Shown: one piece after another, positions 59,019-64,000 of the stretch | How positions within the stretch are numbered: position 1 is the stretch's first letter | How the letters are laid out: each line of letters opens with the position of its first letter | Assembly: GCA_040357565.1 (NCBI GenBank) | Contig: JBDODJ010000033.1 | DNA from: Cercozoa sp. M6MM | Taxonomy: Eukaryota > Endomyxa: Ascetosporea | Length of the DNA stretch: 64,000 bases | Reading direction: 5' to 3' (one strand) | Translations under genes and position numbers: made by a program | The notes under the pieces: generated by a model | Database searches by the model: none | Seen by the model: only the letters and a program-made list of their open reading frames with translations | Told to the model about the DNA's origin: nothing

Positions 59019-59611
59019 GATCCGAATCCCGATCCATCGCGTCACGTGCACGTCGGATCGGATTCGTCGCGTGCGATAAACCGAACGAAACGGACTTTGC
59101 TTCACACTGAAACGTGTATATGGCACCTACGATGGCTCACTGTGCGCATTAAAGTGCTGTCAGTTCACATCAAATGCGACCACACGTCGCGTCACGTCAG
59201 CTAACATTGGTGGTGAGTCCAGACTCCAGACCTCAGCTCGCATTGAAGTGACGCCAGTTCATATTGCCGTTAGATGTACCAGCTCACATTAGATGTGACG
59301 TAAGATCAAATAGAGTTTGAAGATTGATGCTACTTCGCTTCTGAAGTGATCGGATATCGTACGGTACGTACGGACGGTATCGTATGAACGTAGGTAATTG
59401 AACTCGTACGTAATGCAGTGCATACATCAGAATATAAGTGTACTGCGCTGTACGCGTGGGTATCATAGCGTAGCGTAGCCTGGACTGACAGATACACCTG
59501 TGACGTACTAGTCGAGTACCGTCTCGATCGGTACCGCGACATTCGATGACTCGACTGCCAAGAAATCGACGCGAAATCCTGGACGTACGCTCCATCGGAT
59601 GGCATTGAACA
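59019..59611. other. Intergenic with degenerate tandem repeats
   Basis: From about 59150 to 59305 a loosely conserved unit recurs: gtcagttcacatcaaatgcg, cagctaacattggtg, cagctcgcattgaagtgac, ccagttcatattgccgttag, ccagctcacattagatgtga. Around 59345-59480 is a stretch rich in cgtacg and gtacg words. No gene is supported. Confidence 0.55.
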
Positions 59612-61233
59612 TTACTTCTTTTTGGACTTCTTGCCTTTCTTGCCCTTCTTGCCTTTCTTTTGAGATGCCCTGAAGGCCAAAACTACGGAAGAATAGCTAC
59701 GTTGACGCAGCACATGACTAATAAATACGGTGAACTTACACATTTGCGAAAGAACTTCAGATGCGACTTCGTTCTGATTCCGTTCGTTGCGGACCTGCTC
59801 TTCGTGCTCACGCTCGACCTTTTCTTCTGCCCAACGTCGCTCTTCAAGCTCGTCCTGCAACAAAGGGACACTTGTTGAGTAGTGTAAATGTCAGTGCGTG
59901 GCGTGAATAAGAGGGAATACCGCTAGTGCTTTCAGTTTCTCGTACTCGGAGCCGCTCACAGCAAGTTCTTCGTTCAACGCCCTTCTTTCATGCAGCAGTG
60001 ATAGCATTTTTTTATCGTAGTGTTGCATCAACTCTTGTAGCTGCTTTAGAGTGTCGTCGAGTTGCTTTTGCAAATCTGCTTCGATGCTATCGTGACGAGA
60101 AGCAGCTTGTCCCAGCTGCTCGGTCAACTGCTGCGTTGACGTCTGCAAGTGAGCGCCTTCTTGCTCGACTTGGTCGATTAGAGCTTGCTTTCGCCTTTGA
60201 ATGCTGTCGTCGATTTCTTGTCGCAGTTTCTCGTTCTCTTCAGTGACTCTGTCGAGCTCATTTTGCAGTCGTTTGGCATGGGCCTCGGAAGAGCTTTCAG
60301 TTCGCTTGAACAAGTTGTGGACCTTGTGCAGCTTCTGAGTGATGGCTCGCTCTTGCTCCTGCAGAGCGTTCCTTCGCGTGCGCAACTCAATTAGTTGTGC
60401 TTCAGGTGAACCGCTTTCGTCAATGGAATCTCCTCCGTCGTAGCTTTCAGTTTTTTCTGCGTCTGCTTCGATTTCTTCTTCACCTCGACTCTTCGTGATT
60501 CCGAGCGTTGCCGCCTGCAGCTTTTCTTCATTCACGTTGACGAAATCGATTAAGGTGGCAAAGGACTGCACCGGGTCGAAGCTAGCCTCCTTGATGGCAC
60601 TGGAAGCGGATGAATCCGAGTCGGAGTCCGATGCAGGTTCCGGTGCGTGTTGCTCTAACATGACTTCAAGTGTGTCTTTCAGTTTAGCGACATCCCTTAA
60701 GTCCGGCAGAACTCCTAGGACAGGAACGGCCCCAGGACTTTTTCCGGTGCGGTCTGTCAGAGTCGTCGGTGACACCGGAGCACACACTGCTTGTCGGCAA
60801 TGCCGCAAACATTCCGCTACCTCGCGCTGGATGTCAGAGTTGGCTCCTATGTCATCTCCACCTTTTCTGCCGAGTATGAGCACATCGGCTCTGCTGCTTT
60901 GAACTACTTCCTCTTTCGATCCTACGTTGGACCTTGGCTTTTTATCTAAGCGTTCATCTAGCGTCCGAAGCAATGCAATAGCTTCTTGCACCTCCGATGG
61001 CAGACGCTTCAGTTCGTCATCGGCGCGATACAGTTTCTCTGTCAAAAAGAGAGCGACACCAATCTCCTGTCGCGAGACATCAAGAATGTGTTGAAGCCAG
61101 TTCGAACTTGCTGGCGCTTCCCCGGCAGCTGGTTCGCCCACATCCTGAAACATATAACTCAGCAATATGCGAATTTAATAGTGAGCCACCTCTCCCAACG
61201 GCACCATACCACCGCAGACTTGCGTTCAGGCAT
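59612..61233 (-). CDS. Unrecognised long coiled-coil protein with lysine-rich tail
   Basis: Start at 61231-61233 (MPERKSAV), spliced to DVGEPAAGEAPASSNWLQHI and a long second exon (59891-61146). The N-terminal third is helical (LFLTEKLYRADDELKRLPS), and a Ser/Asp-rich acidic linker follows (about residues 185-200). The C-terminal half is a canonical coiled coil from about residue 250 (LIELRTRRNALQEQERAI, LQNELDRVTEENEKLRQEI, LQKQLDDTLKQLQELMQHYD, LLHERRALNEELAV). A further exon reads DELEERRWAEEKVEREHEEQ, and the end is SQKKGKKGKKGKKSKKK with the stop at 59612-59614. Such architecture is common in centrosomal, Golgi and cytoskeletal linkers; no family-specific motif is seen. Coding is certain because one exon is open for over 400 codons. 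Confidence 0.7.
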
Positions 61234-61399
61234 ACTGACAGCCAAGGTGCCTCAATAACCGAAACAGAAACTACAGTAGAGGACTACGTCAGTTTCGAGT
61301 CCGCATAAATCGCTTTCTGTCAGTTCCGCGCGGCTTGAACCTGGCGAGACAAAATAAACTGCCAAAGATAGGTTTTGCATTTTAGACTGCAATACCAGA

Positions 61400-63061
61400 A
61401 TGCTAGCTCTTTGGGTGCTAGTGAGTTACCTGTTAGTCCTTCCGGGCGAGTCACTGGAGGAAACTGAAACACAGGGGGACGATGTCGATTTATTATTTGA
61501 GTCGCAGCGATATCGCTTCAAGCACGAGCACGTGTTGACGTTCGATAGGGCGGTCAGACGCTTTGGGCCTGGTGTTGTAGATAATACGCTCTCCGCAGAG
61601 GAACGCTTGTACAGCGCCGATGGCGTGATGGCAGGTGCTATCGCTCCGGCGACGGACATTGACCTGAGCATTGCCATTCGGCGGTACTTTAGACTGCAAG
61701 AGTCACGCAAAGCAACTCGCCGCATCAAGCGGCATGAACAGTGCGCAAGGCTACATGTGCATGAAGTCGAAGTAACTTCCTGGGTGCCACCTCATCGACT
61801 CGATCTACTGAGACGCCGACCGACGAAAGCGCTGCTCCTAGACGCACACCTTTTGCATTTGCTGGCAATGTTTGACCACTGGAACTCCACGAAAACGCTG
61901 CTGGAATTTTGCGGCAAAGAGACGAACTTTATGATGCAGAAAACGCACTTAATGACGGAGCGCGGCTTTGGCGCGGAGCATGGGACGACAACGGATCTGT
62001 CGGCGCTACACGTGAGTGCGATCTTTGGAGCAAGAAAGGTAGCAGCTGTGCTCGTGGAGGAGGAGGCACTCCTAGCCCAAACGGTAGCACAGCACGCGAG
62101 TGGACCGCATTCGCCGCTTTCGCTCGCTTTGCAGTGGAATGCGTGGCACCGATCGCCCAGTGCGGCGTTGCGCCTGCTGCGTATGTGCAGTGAGGCACGT
62201 GCAGCTGGCGACACCAAGCGAGACCGCGAGATCTGCGTGCGTGCCACGTCCATGGGACACGTGCCTGCCAAAGGACTGTCGGACGACGCCATTCTACACG
62301 GTGATCATCATGATGTGCATCCCGAGAGAGAGTTCGGCTCCCTGTACGACGGAGATTTTCAGCACCACCAAGAGCACAGACAGCTCGCGATGTTTCTGGC
62401 AGAGCATGAGGCCGTCGACGTCGACGATTCTCACATTCCGGCAACACATCGTGCACACCCGCCGCTGCACCTGGCCGCTGAAGTAGGAGGTACTCGCACA
62501 GTGTCACATGTGCTTGTTCACAGCGAGTCAAAGTGTTTGCACAGACCACGAAGTCGTCCATGCCCTCTTGAGGAGAGGTGCCACCCCAGATTTGTTATCA
62601 CACGGCGGCCACGGAGACAGCGCACTACACCGTGCTGCACGAGACGGGCATGCCCAAGTAGTTCATCTGCTACTTCGACATAAGGCTAGTTCGGAGGTGC
62701 TGTCGATAAGCGGAGAGACACCTGCCGATGTAGCGCATCGAGATGACCACACAGTCCGTACATTGATAAAGAACTGGCACTCGATTCAAAAGATGCGGCT
62801 TTACGTCACAGACGAGGTATCTTGCTTTCCTTGCCGATCCCTACTGCTCTGTGCCATATATAAGCTGGCCTCCTGTTACTTGTCTGCATAAATGTGTAGC
62901 TTAGTGATGGCATCATCACCCAGCCAGAGGAGGAACTGCAAGGCAGAGAACTCTACATTCACGAAAACGACAAGCAAGGTAGCAAGCAGCACGATCCTCA
63001 CCGGTGGCGACATGTGGACGATTCGGTTGATCCCCTGCAACAAGAGATACGCGGAAACTAA
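61400..63061 (+). CDS. Signal-peptide ankyrin-repeat protein
   Basis: Start MLALWVLVSYLLVLPGESLE is a strong signal peptide. The remainder is largely one exon to about 62489: an N-terminal unknown region (DDVDLLFESQRYRFKHEHVL), then ankyrin-type helices TTTDLSALHVSAIFGARKVA, SPLSLALQWNAWHRSPSAA, a His/Asp-rich insert (HGDHHDVHPEREFG) and AHPPLHLAAEVG. After a GTACT intron come HEVVHALLRRGATPDLLSHG, DSALHRAARDGHAQVVHLLL and SISGETPADVAHRDDHTVRT. The last exon is acidic and His-rich (SDGIITQPEEELQGRELYIH) and ends QQEIRGN, TAA at 63059-63061. About 530 residues. Ankyrin repeats normally work in cytosol or nucleus, so the signal peptide is unusual. No second membrane segment is evident. Confidence 0.72.
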
Positions 63062-63149
63062 CTCGTCGCTTCCTTTAATTTGTGGAGGCAAGAGAAGCTC
63101 ATTCTTGACCCGCCGGTGACTACAGTTTGTGACCGTACGCGACTTTTCG

Positions 63150-63299
63150 AAAGGGGAGTTGGATGATGGCCCCACCCTAACGTACGCGGGCGGTGGACTA
63201 CGATCATGCGCTTTTGACCCACTCCAAGACTGGTACACGACAGGGGAACGACACAGTTTGTTTCTTAGTAGATTCCCACTAACCGAACTACTAACTAAT
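63150..63299 (+). repeat. Dispersed repeat family, copy C
   Basis: Begins aaaggggagttggatgatgg, continues ccccaccctaa, gcgggcggtggactacg, tcatgcgcttttgaccca, agactggtac, caggggaacgacacagtttg, tttcttagtagat, and ends ctaactaatc. Same order and orientation as copies A and B but with small insertions. It sits between the signal-peptide ankyrin gene and RPT6. Confidence 0.9.
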
Positions 63300-63388
63300 C
63301 AAGCACACGCGCGACTGCACACGCGCGACTGCAGCGGAAAAAGTGACGCCGACGACTCTCGTCCGCCCGGTCAATCAGGCCGCACAAT

Positions 63389-63951
63389 CTACTTAAAGAA
63401 GAAGTCGTTCTGACCGAGGTCCTTCTTCATGATGGCAGCCACGGCAAGCTCAAAGTCCTCTTGCGTCACGTGCATACGTCGCTCACGCAGAGCAAACATG
63501 CCGGCTTCGGTACACACGGCCTTGGTCTACACAACAGAAACCAGCTACATATTCGATAAGAGTAAGCACGGGTTCGTACCTCTGCGCCGGAGCAACCGGT
63601 CATTTGCGCTGCGATCTTGCGCAAATTGACACCGCTGGGAACGAACATAATTTCAGTGCTCACGAAAGGACATCGGAATATAAGGGTACCGCATGAGGTT
63701 CATTTTGCGCGAGTGGATTTTGAGGATGTGCAAGCGCGCAGCCTGTGCAAAGTGACACAGTGCCCATTGCCAAAGCATGCCAAAAGCACAAAACAAACCT
63801 CGTTAGGATGCGGGAATTCGATCTTGCGATCAATGCGACCGGGTCGCAGCAGGGCCTGCAAACAGGGTTACACTCCACACGCACAGACAGACAGAAGAAA
63901 GGCAGTGGGTACCTCGTCAAGAATGTCGATTCGGTTCGTCGCCATAATCAA

Positions 63952-64000
<49 letters not shown>
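63389..64000 (-). CDS. PSMC5: 26S proteasome regulatory ATPase RPT6 (PSMC5), C-terminal exons
   Basis: One of six AAA ATPases of the 19S base that unfold substrates. Only the C-terminal part is inside the window. It reads [32 protein letters not shown] (the arginine-finger region), [55 protein letters not shown] and [20 protein letters not shown] ending FK, stop at 63389-63391. K-I-H-S-R-K-M-N-L and [13 protein letters not shown] are specific to RPT6 among the six paralogues. There is no C-terminal HbYX motif, as expected for RPT6. The exon with the Walker motifs lies beyond the right edge; the window ends in a CA-rich intron. Confidence 0.95.
63955..64000. repeat. (CA)n microsatellite at right edge
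   Basis: A CA tract within an RPT6 intron that runs to the end of the window. Confidence 0.95.

Overview
The window is nuclear DNA from a compact, intron-rich microbial eukaryote. The genes are typical of a free-living protist: 90S pre-rRNA processing, 26S proteasome, mitochondrial complex I, histone demethylase, RAD18, PLAA/Doa1, ARL8 and a full ABC-B transporter. Introns are mostly 35-120 bases with GT-AG ends, and the 5' splice site is very often GTAC. Intergenic distances are short and genes alternate strands with no operon logic. I cannot name the lineage from sequence alone; nothing points specifically to animals, land plants or fungi. I see no rRNA, tRNA, CRISPR or intact transposon. 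Seven N gaps (four of 10 bases, three of 100) all fall inside CA/GT microsatellites.

Layout, left to right: 1-4.6 kb, the 3' part of RRP12 (+); 4.6-5.4 kb, a small ORF, a perfect hairpin and the first copy of a dispersed repeat; 5.5-7.5 kb, a signal-peptide methyltransferase-like gene (-), divergent from FolD/MTHFD (+, 7.9-9.7 kb); 9.9-12.4 kb, a PH-PP2C phosphatase (-); 13.0-15.4 kb, an unrecognised signal-peptide coiled-coil gene (+); 15.4-19.0 kb, three minus genes (methionine aminopeptidase, ankyrin protein, ARL8-like GTPase). At 19.4-21.2 kb (+) is a gene whose last ~95 residues are the C terminus of complex I subunit Nad7/NDUFS2, behind a presequence and about 270 unrelated residues. 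Next come a secreted cupin (+), PLAA/Doa1 (-, 23.5-27.5 kb), a divergent FYVE-like protein (+) and a KDM2/KDM7-type JmjC demethylase (-, 29.5-34 kb).

The second half holds a small gene beside an assembly gap (+), an 816-base inverted-repeat element with a zinc-finger-like ORF, a secreted type-B carboxylesterase (-), RAD18 (-), a 9.4-kb full ABC-B transporter (+), the second repeat copy beside a decayed ORF, a tandem-PX protein (-), two small coiled-coil genes, HspBP1/Fes1 (+), a larger coiled-coil gene (-), a signal-peptide ankyrin protein (+), the third repeat copy, and the C-terminal exons of proteasome ATPase RPT6 (-).

Functional themes are general housekeeping: proteostasis (PLAA, HspBP1/Fes1, RPT6, MetAP), DNA repair and chromatin (RAD18, KDM), endolysosomal trafficking (ARL8, tandem PX, FYVE-like), and a notable group of predicted secretory-pathway proteins (methyltransferase-like, cupin, carboxylesterase, ankyrin, coiled coil). 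The observations most worth following are the nuclear Nad7 C-terminal fragment, the three-copy dispersed repeat, the inverted-repeat element, and the strictly sense-oriented CCCCTTA tracts confined to the introns of some genes.
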